DNA of 12,848 nt. Source: DATFLK01 sp035267815. GTDB taxonomy: Bacteria; Pseudomonadota; Zetaproteobacteria; Mariprofundales; Mariprofundaceae. This document shows positions 6,720-12,848 of this stretch, one piece after another. The position numbers and the translations under genes were made by a program. Below the pieces are notes generated by a model, which saw nothing but the letters and a program-made list of their open reading frames with translations, ran no database searches and was not told the origin of the DNA. Position 1 is the first letter of the stretch, and every line of letters starts with the position of its first letter. The stretch lies in the NCBI GenBank assembly GCA_035267815.1, contig DATFLK010000033.1, positions 1 to 12,848 of the forward strand, read 5' to 3'.

Positions 6720-9047
6720 GTGGCTTCACCCCAATCCACCGTTTCCGGCTACGAACTGAATCTGGAGGAGTACTGGCAGGTTCTTCGTCGCCGTCGCTGG
6801 GTGATCCTTTTCTGTGCCTTCTCTCTGGGGGTGTTCAGCTGGCTCTTTAGTTGGGTCAATCAGCCGCCGCCGCAGTATCGCTCGACCGCATCGGTGAAGG
6901 TGGAGCGTTCGACCAGCATGACTGGACTGATGATGCAGGAGCTGTCGTTCAGCAATATCGACGACATGCGTACGCAGGTCAGCCTGATCGAATCGTATGT
7001 GTTGATGGAGCGAGTGGCCCAGCGTCTGGGTATGGTGCCGAAAAACCTGAGCAACGAGGAGATTCGAGCCAATCCCGATTATATGGAGAAAATTCTTCGC
7101 CTGAAGGACGCGATCAGCGCGGAGCAGGAGGGCGCCAGTGGCGTCATCAATATTAATGCGGTGTCGAGCAATCCGGAGTTTGCCCGCGATCTGGCACAGG
7201 CTACAGCCGAGTCGTTTCGCGCCTATAATATCGAGGAGAAGAACCGACGGGTGTTGGATGCCAAACGCTTCATCCAGCAGCAGTTGGTCGTGGTCGGCAA
7301 GCGACTGAAAGAGGCAGAAGAGGCGGTTCGCGCCTTTCGTAAGCAGCACAATATCGTGGTTGGTGATCAGGACAGCAATCTGATGAACACCGAGATCTCC
7401 GATCTGGAAGCGCAATACCGGAAGGCGGCCAGCCATCTGAACGATTTGCACTTTGCGCTGTCCCAGCTTCGCCAGATGCTTAAGCGTGGCGGGTGGGATT
7501 ATCACGCCATCACGGTTTCCGGTAAGGTCAGTTCGTATTTCGATGAGCTGAACAAACGCTTGGTGGATATGGCGATCAAGCATACGGAGCTCTCCACCAA
7601 CTATACTGAAGCACATCCGCAGATTAAGGAATTGCGCTCCCAGGCGGATGACATCCTGAAAAATATGGTGGGCGAGCTCGACAAGCAAGTGGGGCTCACA
7701 AAACAGCGGATGCGGGAGTATCAGCAGACGATTGAGGAGAAGGAGAAACGCTACCAAGGGATGTCCGAGAACACCCTTGATTTTCAACGCCTTCAGCGTG
7801 CTGTGAAGATCAACGAGGATCTGGAGAACCTGTTGGAGAAGAAGCATCAGGAGGTGCTGATTAAGGAGGCCGAGAAGGTCGAGGAGGTAACGCTGATACG
7901 TCCGGCGTTGGTTCCCCATATCCGCATCAATCCGGTGCGTACCGGTCAGACCGCCATGGCAGGTCTGATTCTCGGCCTTGTGCTGGGTCTGTTGATTGCA
8001 CTGGTGCTTGAGGCGATGGATACGTCGGTTGGCACCATCGAAGAGGTCGAGAGCTTTCTGGAGGTTCCTGTTGTTGGTTTCGTTCCCTACCTGTCGCATG
8101 AGGAGGCGGCTGAGCTCTTCTCCGGCATGAAGGGGATGGCGACAACCGGTTACGAACTGGAGCGTCAGATGCGCCTGATTGCCCACTTCTCTCCGCCTTC
8201 GATGATTGCCGAGGCCTTCCGAAGTATGCGTACAAGCCTGATGTTCTCTCCTGGTGGCAAACAGCATGAGGTGATCATGGTGACCAGCTCTACCGGTAAG
8301 GAGGGGAAGAGCACTGTGGCGGCCAATCTGGCGGTGGTGGTGGCGCAACAGGGAGCGCGTGTCCTGCTGGTCGACGCCGATATGCGCAAGCCGATGCAGC
8401 ACAAAACGTTTGGCCTGAAGAGCGAGCCCGGTCTCCGGGAATACCTGCTCGGACAGCTTCCCTGGCAGAACGCAGTGCGGCGCATCTCTGATCTAATGTT
8501 GGGAGAGATGGGGGTGGACAGTGTCATGCGTACCCCGGGCCTTGATCAACTCGATATTATCACTTCCGGACGGACTGCAATGAATGCGACGGATCTGCTG
8601 GCGGCACCGGCCATGGAGGATCTGCTCAGAGAGGCCCGAAAAGAGTATGACATGGTCATTCTAGATATCTCACCGATGCTGCATACTGCCGATGCCACCA
8701 TTCTGGCCTCGAAGGTGGATGGCGTGCTGCTGGTTTATCGTATCGGGGCTGTGGTGCGTGGCGCACTGAAGCGCGTCAAGACCAACTTGGAGAGCGTTGG
8801 CGGGAATGTGCTGGGCATTGCACTGAATGGCGTGCATGGGGAGTTCTCGTCCGATTACTCGAAGTACAAGATGAACCGTTACTATGCCTACGGAATGGAC
8901 GAGGAGAAGGAGACTGGCCTGATGGCTCGAATCAGCAAAGAGGGGGGCTCCCTGATGCAAGAGGTGCATAAAGGGGCAAAACGGGTGTGGCAGCGACTGA
9001 GTCGCGTGAAGACGCACGGGGAGAGACCGGAAGATGAGTCTCGGTGA
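6720..9047 (+). CDS. Polysaccharide co-polymerase with tyrosine autokinase domain (Wzc type)
   Basis: Inner-membrane protein of 775 residues that controls polysaccharide chain length and couples polymerisation to export. The N-terminal Wzz domain follows a basic stretch (LRRRRW) and TM1 (about 27-46). A large periplasmic, coiled-coil-rich part (about 190-390) leads to the Pro-containing RPALVPHIRINPVR segment and TM2 (about 413-434). The cytoplasmic BY-kinase domain has Walker A STGKEGKST (524-532), Walker A' VLLVDADMRKP (from 548, Asp552/Asp554) and Walker B MVILD (645-649). A tyrosine cluster at 713, 716, 721, 722 and 724 is the likely autophosphorylation site, followed by a basic tail rather than ending at the cluster as in many Wzc proteins. 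Start is GTG 6720, 2 bases after the exporter stop and without a visible Shine-Dalgarno, so translation probably depends on coupling. It overlaps the next gene by 14 bases. A cognate phosphatase is not seen in the window. Confidence 0.95.
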   Translation: MASPQSTVSGYELNLEEYWQVLRRRRWVILFCAFSLGVFSWLFSWVNQPPPQYRSTASVKVERSTSMTGLMMQELSFSNIDDMRTQVSLIESYVLMERVAQRLGMVPKNLSNEEIRANPDYMEKILRLKDAISAEQEGASGVININAVSSNPEFARDLAQATAESFRAYNIEEKNRRVLDAKRFIQQQLVVVGKRLKEAEEAVRAFRKQHNIVVGDQDSNLMNTEISDLEAQYRKAASHLNDLHFALSQLRQMLKRGGWDYHAITVSGKVSSYFDELNKRLVDMAIKHTELSTNYTEAHPQIKELRSQADDILKNMVGELDKQVGLTKQRMREYQQTIEEKEKRYQGMSENTLDFQRLQRAVKINEDLENLLEKKHQEVLIKEAEKVEEVTLIRPALVPHIRINPVRTGQTAMAGLILGLVLGLLIALVLEAMDTSVGTIEEVESFLEVPVVGFVPYLSHEEAAELFSGMKGMATTGYELERQMRLIAHFSPPSMIAEAFRSMRTSLMFSPGGKQHEVIMVTSSTGKEGKSTVAANLAVVVAQQGARVLLVDADMRKPMQHKTFGLKSEPGLREYLLGQLPWQNAVRRISDLMLGEMGVDSVMRTPGLDQLDIITSGRTAMNATDLLAAPAMEDLLREARKEYDMVILDISPMLHTADATILASKVDGVLLVYRIGAVVRGALKRVKTNLESVGGNVLGIALNGVHGEFSSDYSKYKMNRYYAYGMDEEKETGLMARISKEGGSLMQEVHKGAKRVWQRLSRVKTHGERPEDESR

Positions 9048-9282
9048 TCTCTACCGCAGGCGTTATCGGCGTGCCCGCCGTCGCCGTATACTGGGGATTC
9101 TTTCCCTGCTGATGCTGGTGGCGATCATGCTGGTGGCCGTACGTAGCTGCAGCGATCATATCAACCGGGATATGCAGAACTATCAACCGTTTCCTTTTAA
9201 TGAGAAGATCAAGAAATTTATCGAAAAGCACCTCAACGAAACTGGGCATGATCAGCGCAATCGACAGGAGCCATTGCCCTGA
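9034..9282 (+). CDS. Small Arg-rich single-pass membrane protein, unknown function
   Basis: I do not recognise a family. The 82 residues show an extremely basic N-terminus (9 Arg among residues 8-18), one hydrophobic helix at about 19-37, and a polar 45-residue tail with an aromatic/Pro motif (YQPFPF) followed by an amphipathic lysine-rich helix. By the positive-inside rule the N-terminus is cytoplasmic and the tail periplasmic. That it is a real gene is supported by ATG 9034 with GGAG (9020-9023) 10 bases upstream, a 14-base overlap with the kinase gene, and its stop lying in the start region of the polymerase gene. Its position between co-polymerase and polymerase suggests an accessory subunit bridging the two (inference). 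The Arg block could also contact the acidic kinase domain or phospholipid head groups. Confidence 0.7.
   Translation: MSLGDLYRRRYRRARRRRILGILSLLMLVAIMLVAVRSCSDHINRDMQNYQPFPFNEKIKKFIEKHLNETGHDQRNRQEPLP
9266..9270 (+). promoter_or_regulatory. Shine-Dalgarno pointing to a CTG start for the polymerase gene
   Basis: AGGAG lies 8 bases before CTG 9279, which overlaps the upstream stop codon as CTGA. The first canonical start, GTG 9321, has no purine-rich sequence in front of it. Confidence 0.4.
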
Positions 9283-9320
9283 ACCAGAATTCGGTCCGCC
9301 TGCCGTTCCCTCCGGCTATC

Positions 9321-10703
9321 GTGCTGACCCTTGCGCTGACCACGCTATTGTTGCTGGCAGCCTACCTGATTGCGCCGGCAACGGCGCGCATCGCGCTTCT
9401 GGTCGCGGCGGGGTTGATGCTGATGCTGGTGGCCTTTACCAGCGTCGAGCTGACCCTCTATCTGCTTATCCTTTCCACCCTCTTGTCGCCGGAACTTCAG
9501 TTTGGCGGCGGCGAATCGGCCTTGGTGCAGGGGAAGGTCTCGACGACTGAGTCGCGCGGTGTGACGATCCGTTTGGATGACCTCATTCTTACCATTACAT
9601 GCCTGACCTGGATGTTTCGAATGGCCGTGGTGACTGGCTTGGGTGCAGTGCGGAAAACGCCGATCAACCAGCCTGTTGCGGTGTATCTTCTGATCACCAT
9701 GCTGGCGACGGTGGCGGGTTTTGGTGCCGACCGTGTGCATATGTACGGTTTTTTCTTCGTATTGAAATATCTTGAGTATTTCGTGCTATTCTACATGATT
9801 ATCAATCAGGTGAACGATGAGGCGGCGATCAAGCGCTATATCACCGTAATGTTGTTCACCTGTCTGGTGGCCAGCCTCGTCGGCATCGCCCAGATTCCGG
9901 CCGGTGAGCGCGTGTCCGCACCATTCGAGGGTCAGGTCGGGGAGCCGAACACCTTCGGTGGTTACCTGGCACTGATGTTCTCGGTGACGCTTGGCATGTT
10001 TCTGCACGATCCGGATGTGCGGCAGCGCAGGCGCTTGATACTTCTGACAGGGATCATTCTGGTGCCACTGGCGTTTACGGAATCCCGTAGCTCCTATCTG
10101 GCTTTGGTGGCCTCAATGGGATTTTTCCTAGCCTTCTCCGAGAAGAAACGTTTTATTGTCGGGAGCAGCATTGTGGGCTTGATGCTGGCGCCATTCCTCC
10201 TTCCGGGGAATGTGCTTCAGCGTGTGACCTACACCTTCGAACAGACTAGGGAGGCAGGGCAGATCGCACTCGGCGGGGTTCATCTCGACACCTCCACAAG
10301 TGCCCGGCTGCGTTCATGGGAGTTGGCTCTGAAGCGAGATTTTTTTAGGCACCCGGTAATCGGCGTAGGTGTTACAGGAGGCGAATTTATGGATGCCCAG
10401 TATCCTCGCGTGCTCTCCGAAACGGGTGTGTTGGGGCTTTTGGCGTTTCTTTGGCTATTGCGGCGCATCTGGGTCATGTTGCGGCGCTGCTATCGTGAAA
10501 TCGGCGATCTCCGGATCAAGGGCGCCGCACTTGGAACGTTATGTGGATTTGGCGGGTTGTTGTTCCATGCGATTGGTTCCAATTCGTTTATTATTGTGCG
10601 TATTATGGAGCCGTTGATGATCTTGGTCGCGCTGATGTTTGCAGCGCTGTTTGCCGAGAATCCGGAGCGCTTCTTGCAAAAAACGGCGGAGGCAGGACAA
10701 TGA
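9321..10703 (+). CDS. O-antigen ligase/polymerase family membrane protein (Wzy/WaaL-like)
   Basis: Multi-pass inner-membrane protein, probably the polymerase joining repeat units of the polysaccharide on the periplasmic side. Family marks: many hydrophobic helices along the chain; RVSAPFEGQVGEPNTFGG (about 197-214), the usual R-x-x-G...N-P/T loop; FTESRSSYLALVAS (about 252-265), matching the conserved T-x-S-R-x-x helix; and a long periplasmic loop ending in HPVIGVGV and LSETGVLGLLAFLWLL (about 345-377), the standard P-x-G-x-G...E-x-G-x-x-G pattern. The coordinates use GTG 9321 (460 residues). A start at CTG 9279 (474 residues, MNQNSVRLPFPPAIV...) has a better ribosome-binding site and overlaps the previous stop by 3 of its bases; I think it is at least as likely. 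Polymerase and ligase activities cannot be told apart by sequence; the co-polymerase next door favours polymerase. The stop overlaps a downstream ATG (ATGA). Confidence 0.88.
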   Translation: MLTLALTTLLLLAAYLIAPATARIALLVAAGLMLMLVAFTSVELTLYLLILSTLLSPELQFGGGESALVQGKVSTTESRGVTIRLDDLILTITCLTWMFRMAVVTGLGAVRKTPINQPVAVYLLITMLATVAGFGADRVHMYGFFFVLKYLEYFVLFYMIINQVNDEAAIKRYITVMLFTCLVASLVGIAQIPAGERVSAPFEGQVGEPNTFGGYLALMFSVTLGMFLHDPDVRQRRRLILLTGIILVPLAFTESRSSYLALVASMGFFLAFSEKKRFIVGSSIVGLMLAPFLLPGNVLQRVTYTFEQTREAGQIALGGVHLDTSTSARLRSWELALKRDFFRHPVIGVGVTGGEFMDAQYPRVLSETGVLGLLAFLWLLRRIWVMLRRCYREIGDLRIKGAALGTLCGFGGLLFHAIGSNSFIIVRIMEPLMILVALMFAALFAENPERFLQKTAEAGQ

Positions 10704-10726
10704 CGCTTTCATGGACAGAGGGATGA
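10700..10726 (+). CDS. Possible 8-codon relay ORF between polymerase and amidase
   Basis: ATG 10700 overlaps the polymerase stop as ATGA and is preceded by GGAGGCAGGA (10688-10697). It encodes MTLSWTEG, and its TGA overlaps the amidase start ATG 10723, again as ATGA. Such back-to-back overlaps would let terminating ribosomes pass on to the amidase start. It may be a coupling device rather than a source of functional peptide, or a coincidence. Confidence 0.3.
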   Translation: MTLSWTEG

Positions 10727-11907
10727 AAGGCTGTTTCAGGCAACTGGTTGTTTGTGTGGTGCTCAGTATGTTGGTGCCCGCGGCAGCGCAGGCTGCTTCT
10801 CGCTCTGTCACCGATGTGCGCTTGTGGGCGGCGCCCGATCATACCCGCGTTGTTTTCGATCTGAATCGAACCGTTCATTACCGTGTATTTCGCCTCTCTT
10901 CGCCCGAGCGGATCGTGGTGGACATGCGGGGTGCTGCATTGCACGCCCGTCTCAAAGGGCTGGCGGCACGCGGTGCTGTCGTGCAGTCGTTTCGTTACGG
11001 GCACCCGAAACGCGGTATTTTACGCGTTGTCATGACTGTCGGGGAGCAGGTGCAACCGCGCTCCTTTCTGCTCAAACCGATGCATGGCAAGCCTTATCGA
11101 CTTGTGGTCGACCTGATGCGTCAGAAGAAATCCGAGGAAGAAGCGATCACGGCCGATCAGGTACGGTCGCGCACGAAGATAACAATCGCTGTGGATGCCG
11201 GTCATGGCGGTGAGGATCCCGGCGCTATCGGCCCGCATGGCCTAGAAGAGAAGAATGTGACACTGGCCATTGCCAAGCGATTGGCTAGGGCCATCAACAA
11301 GCAGCCTCGTATGCGTGCAGTGCTGACCCGGAAGGGCGACTATTTCGTGCCGCTTCAGGAGCGTGTGCGACTGGCCAGAAAGGCCAAGGCCAATTTGATG
11401 ATCAGTATCCATGCCGATTCCGTACGTGCCAGGCATGTCTCCGGTGCCAGTGTCTATATGTTGTCGGAGAAAGGAGCCTCCGACCATATGGCGGCGATGC
11501 TGGCGCGCAAGGAAAATGCGGCGGATGCCATCGGTGGCGTCATGCCGGGTGAGGTGGCGGATCCGATGGTGAATCGCATTCTGGCGGACTTGGTCAAACG
11601 CGATACGCTGAACAGCTCGGAACGGCTGGCCGAGGATATCCTCAAGCGCATCAGTCGGGTCGGACCGATCAAGTATCATATTCCCAAGCGGGCCCGGTTT
11701 GTCGTACTGGGCGCACCGGAGATTCCCAGCGTGCTTGTCGAGGTGGACTATATCTCCAATCCGCATCGCGAACGGTTGTTGCGCAGCCCTAAACACCGTC
11801 AACAGTTGGCCGAGGCTTTGCTCAAGGCCAGCAAGGCCTTTCTCCGGCGTCAGGGACGCCTGAAGACAGCAGTCAAAGGCCATCCACAGGTGTCGGCCTC
11901 ATTATGA
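10723..11907 (+). CDS. N-acetylmuramoyl-L-alanine amidase with AMIN domain (AmiC-like)
   Basis: Secreted zinc amidase that cleaves the bond between MurNAc and the stem peptide of peptidoglycan. From ATG 10723 the product has 394 residues: a signal peptide cut after AQA (residue 24), an AMIN domain (about 28-133) that targets peptidoglycan, a short linker, and an Amidase_3 domain (about 152-375). Zinc ligands are His161 in DAGHGG, Glu176 in GLEEKNV and His230 in SIHAD; the catalytic Glu340 is in LVEVDYISNP. The insert around 250-310 (GASDHMAAMLARKENAADAIGG...) corresponds to the regulatory helix that blocks AmiB/AmiC until a LytM factor (EnvC/NlpD) acts. ATG 10711 (398 residues) is another possible start. 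In most genomes amiC-type genes serve cell division; here it sits at the end of a polysaccharide export operon, suggesting a dedicated wall-opening role or a housekeeping gene caught in the transcript. Confidence 0.93.
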   Translation: MKGCFRQLVVCVVLSMLVPAAAQAASRSVTDVRLWAAPDHTRVVFDLNRTVHYRVFRLSSPERIVVDMRGAALHARLKGLAARGAVVQSFRYGHPKRGILRVVMTVGEQVQPRSFLLKPMHGKPYRLVVDLMRQKKSEEEAITADQVRSRTKITIAVDAGHGGEDPGAIGPHGLEEKNVTLAIAKRLARAINKQPRMRAVLTRKGDYFVPLQERVRLARKAKANLMISIHADSVRARHVSGASVYMLSEKGASDHMAAMLARKENAADAIGGVMPGEVADPMVNRILADLVKRDTLNSSERLAEDILKRISRVGPIKYHIPKRARFVVLGAPEIPSVLVEVDYISNPHRERLLRSPKHRQQLAEALLKASKAFLRRQGRLKTAVKGHPQVSASL

Positions 11908-11982
11908 TTTCTGCATATTGATCGTGGCATTTCCCATGGGTCGATCTCTCCCTACCGGTCGTTTGATGTCGCGGGGCTGGGC

Positions 11983-12848
11983 GTGACGCACGGCCTTTAT
12001 CTCAGGCTGCTGCGATTTCTCCATCCATATCGCGGCCGGATTGCCATCGCCGTTCTGTGCATGGTCGTGCTGGCGGCCTGCACGGCAGCACTCGCCTGGC
12101 TTCTGAAGCCGGCGCTCGACGATGCGCTGGGCGGTAAGAATCCCCAGCTGATCTATTTGATTCCCCTGATGGTGATCGCGCTCTATGTCGTCAAGGGGGT
12201 CGCCTACTACGGTCAGGCCTACCTGATGGGCTATATTGGGCAGAAGGTGATCTACGATATCCGTAACGCATTGTACGATCACCTTCTGAGCCAGCCGCTC
12301 GGTTTTTTCGCGCACCGGAAGACCGGTGAGCTGCTGACCCGTATCAGCTACGACGTGACGCTTGTGCAGTCGGCGGTCAGCACGGCCGTGACGGCGCTTA
12401 TGCGCGACAGCATATCCATTGTGTTTCTGCTCGGTGTGGTCTTTATCCAAGACTGGCTGCTAGCACTGATCGCCATGACGGTCTTCCCGGCGGTGGTCTA
12501 TCCCATCGTCCGTTTTGGCAAAAAGATGCGTCATGCCAGTGTCGGAGGGCAGGTCTCCATGGGCGAATTCTCCAGTCTGGTGGAGGAGACGGTGGGCGGG
12601 ATCCGTATCGTCAAGGCATTTGGTATGGAGGACTATGAGCGCGGCCGCTTCCGTAGATTGGCGGGGGACTTTTTGCATCATCAGCTGCGTGCGTTCCGCG
12701 TACGCGCGCTCTCCTTTCCGATTATGGAACTGCTGGCAGGCTTCGGTATTGCCGGTGTGCTCTATTACGGAGGCATGCGTGTAGCTTCCGGCGCCACCAC
12801 GCCGGGCACGCTGGTCTCCTTCCTAGCGGCGCTGATCATGCTCTACGA
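11983..12848 (+). CDS. ABC exporter, MsbA-like transmembrane domain (3' end outside window)
   Basis: Inner-membrane ABC exporter half-transporter, first 288 codons only. The translated part is the type IV transmembrane domain: an N-terminal THGLYLRLLRFLHPYRGRIA entry, then about six hydrophobic helices (near 20-40, 55-80, 140-165, 165-185, 245-265, 270 onward). Family marks are FFAHRKTGELLTRISYDV (first coupling helix region) and SSLVEETVGGIRIVKAFGMEDYE (second). The ATPase domain with Walker motifs lies beyond the right edge, so ATP binding is assumed. The frame is open from 11908, but GTG 11983 is the only usual start in it. MsbA flips lipid A-core; in this setting a paralogue moving a lipid-linked glycan is also possible. 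A gap of 75 bases separates it from the amidase, in the same direction. Confidence 0.9.
   Translation, partial: MTHGLYLRLLRFLHPYRGRIAIAVLCMVVLAACTAALAWLLKPALDDALGGKNPQLIYLIPLMVIALYVVKGVAYYGQAYLMGYIGQKVIYDIRNALYDHLLSQPLGFFAHRKTGELLTRISYDVTLVQSAVSTAVTALMRDSISIVFLLGVVFIQDWLLALIAMTVFPAVVYPIVRFGKKMRHASVGGQVSMGEFSSLVEETVGGIRIVKAFGMEDYERGRFRRLAGDFLHHQLRAFRVRALSFPIMELLAGFGIAGVLYYGGMRVASGATTPGTLVSFLAALIMLY

Noticed and set aside
6726..8402. Very long open frame (558 codons) on the - strand
   Set aside because: It is fully antisense to the well-supported co-polymerase/kinase gene, His/Leu/Gln-rich as expected from reverse reading, and shows no domain.
11242..11883. 213-codon open frame on the - strand
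   Set aside because: Antisense to the amidase catalytic domain with no recognisable motif.
1..12848. CRISPR arrays, transposases, integrases, tRNA or rRNA genes
   Set aside because: No repeat-spacer pattern, terminal inverted repeats or structural RNA seen; the propeller repeats in 4087-5300 are protein-level repeats within a gene.

Overview
The window comes from a Gram-negative bacterium. It encodes an outer-membrane lipoprotein exporter with a Wza-type domain, an MsbA-type ABC transporter, a periplasmic AmiC-type amidase and a type I peptide deformylase. The mix of families fits Proteobacteria. A Zetaproteobacterial or gammaproteobacterial origin is my guess only, because no rRNA or other marker is present. 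Coding density is very high: the longest gap is 126 bases, and no stretch over 300 bases lacks a gene. I see no tRNA, rRNA, CRISPR array, insertion sequence or phage gene.

Region 1 (1-2015, + strand) is housekeeping: the C-terminal part of an IscS/NifS-type cysteine desulfurase, an A-type Fe-S carrier (IscA-like), a double-ACT-domain GcvR-like protein and peptide deformylase.

Region 2 (2022-3960, - strand) is a tightly coupled pair pointing away from the exporter: an ExeA/GspA-like AAA ATPase of the kind found in PEP-CTERM/exopolysaccharide loci, then a degenerate HD-GYP protein that has lost nearly all metal and signature residues.

Region 3 (4087-11907, + strand) is a compact polysaccharide assembly and export operon. 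It holds an 876-residue lipoprotein fusing a seven-blade FG-GAP/VCBS propeller, an OmpA peptidoglycan-binding domain and a Wza-like export domain; a Wzc-type co-polymerase/tyrosine autokinase; a small Arg-rich membrane protein; an O-antigen polymerase/ligase-family membrane protein; and a secreted AmiC-type N-acetylmuramoyl-L-alanine amidase. Junctions are overlaps or gaps of a few bases, including a likely CTG start and an 8-codon relay ORF. Region 4 (11983 to the right edge) is the transmembrane part of an MsbA-like ABC exporter, cut by the window.

Model (inference): the polymerase makes a surface polysaccharide, the co-polymerase/kinase sets its length and couples to the exporter, the exporter is tethered to peptidoglycan by its own OmpA domain and displays or shields a propeller, and the amidase opens or remodels the wall locally. 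The divergent ATPase and HD-GYP-like protein would regulate or localise the machine. No glycosyltransferase, flippase or exosortase is visible, so chain synthesis must be encoded elsewhere.
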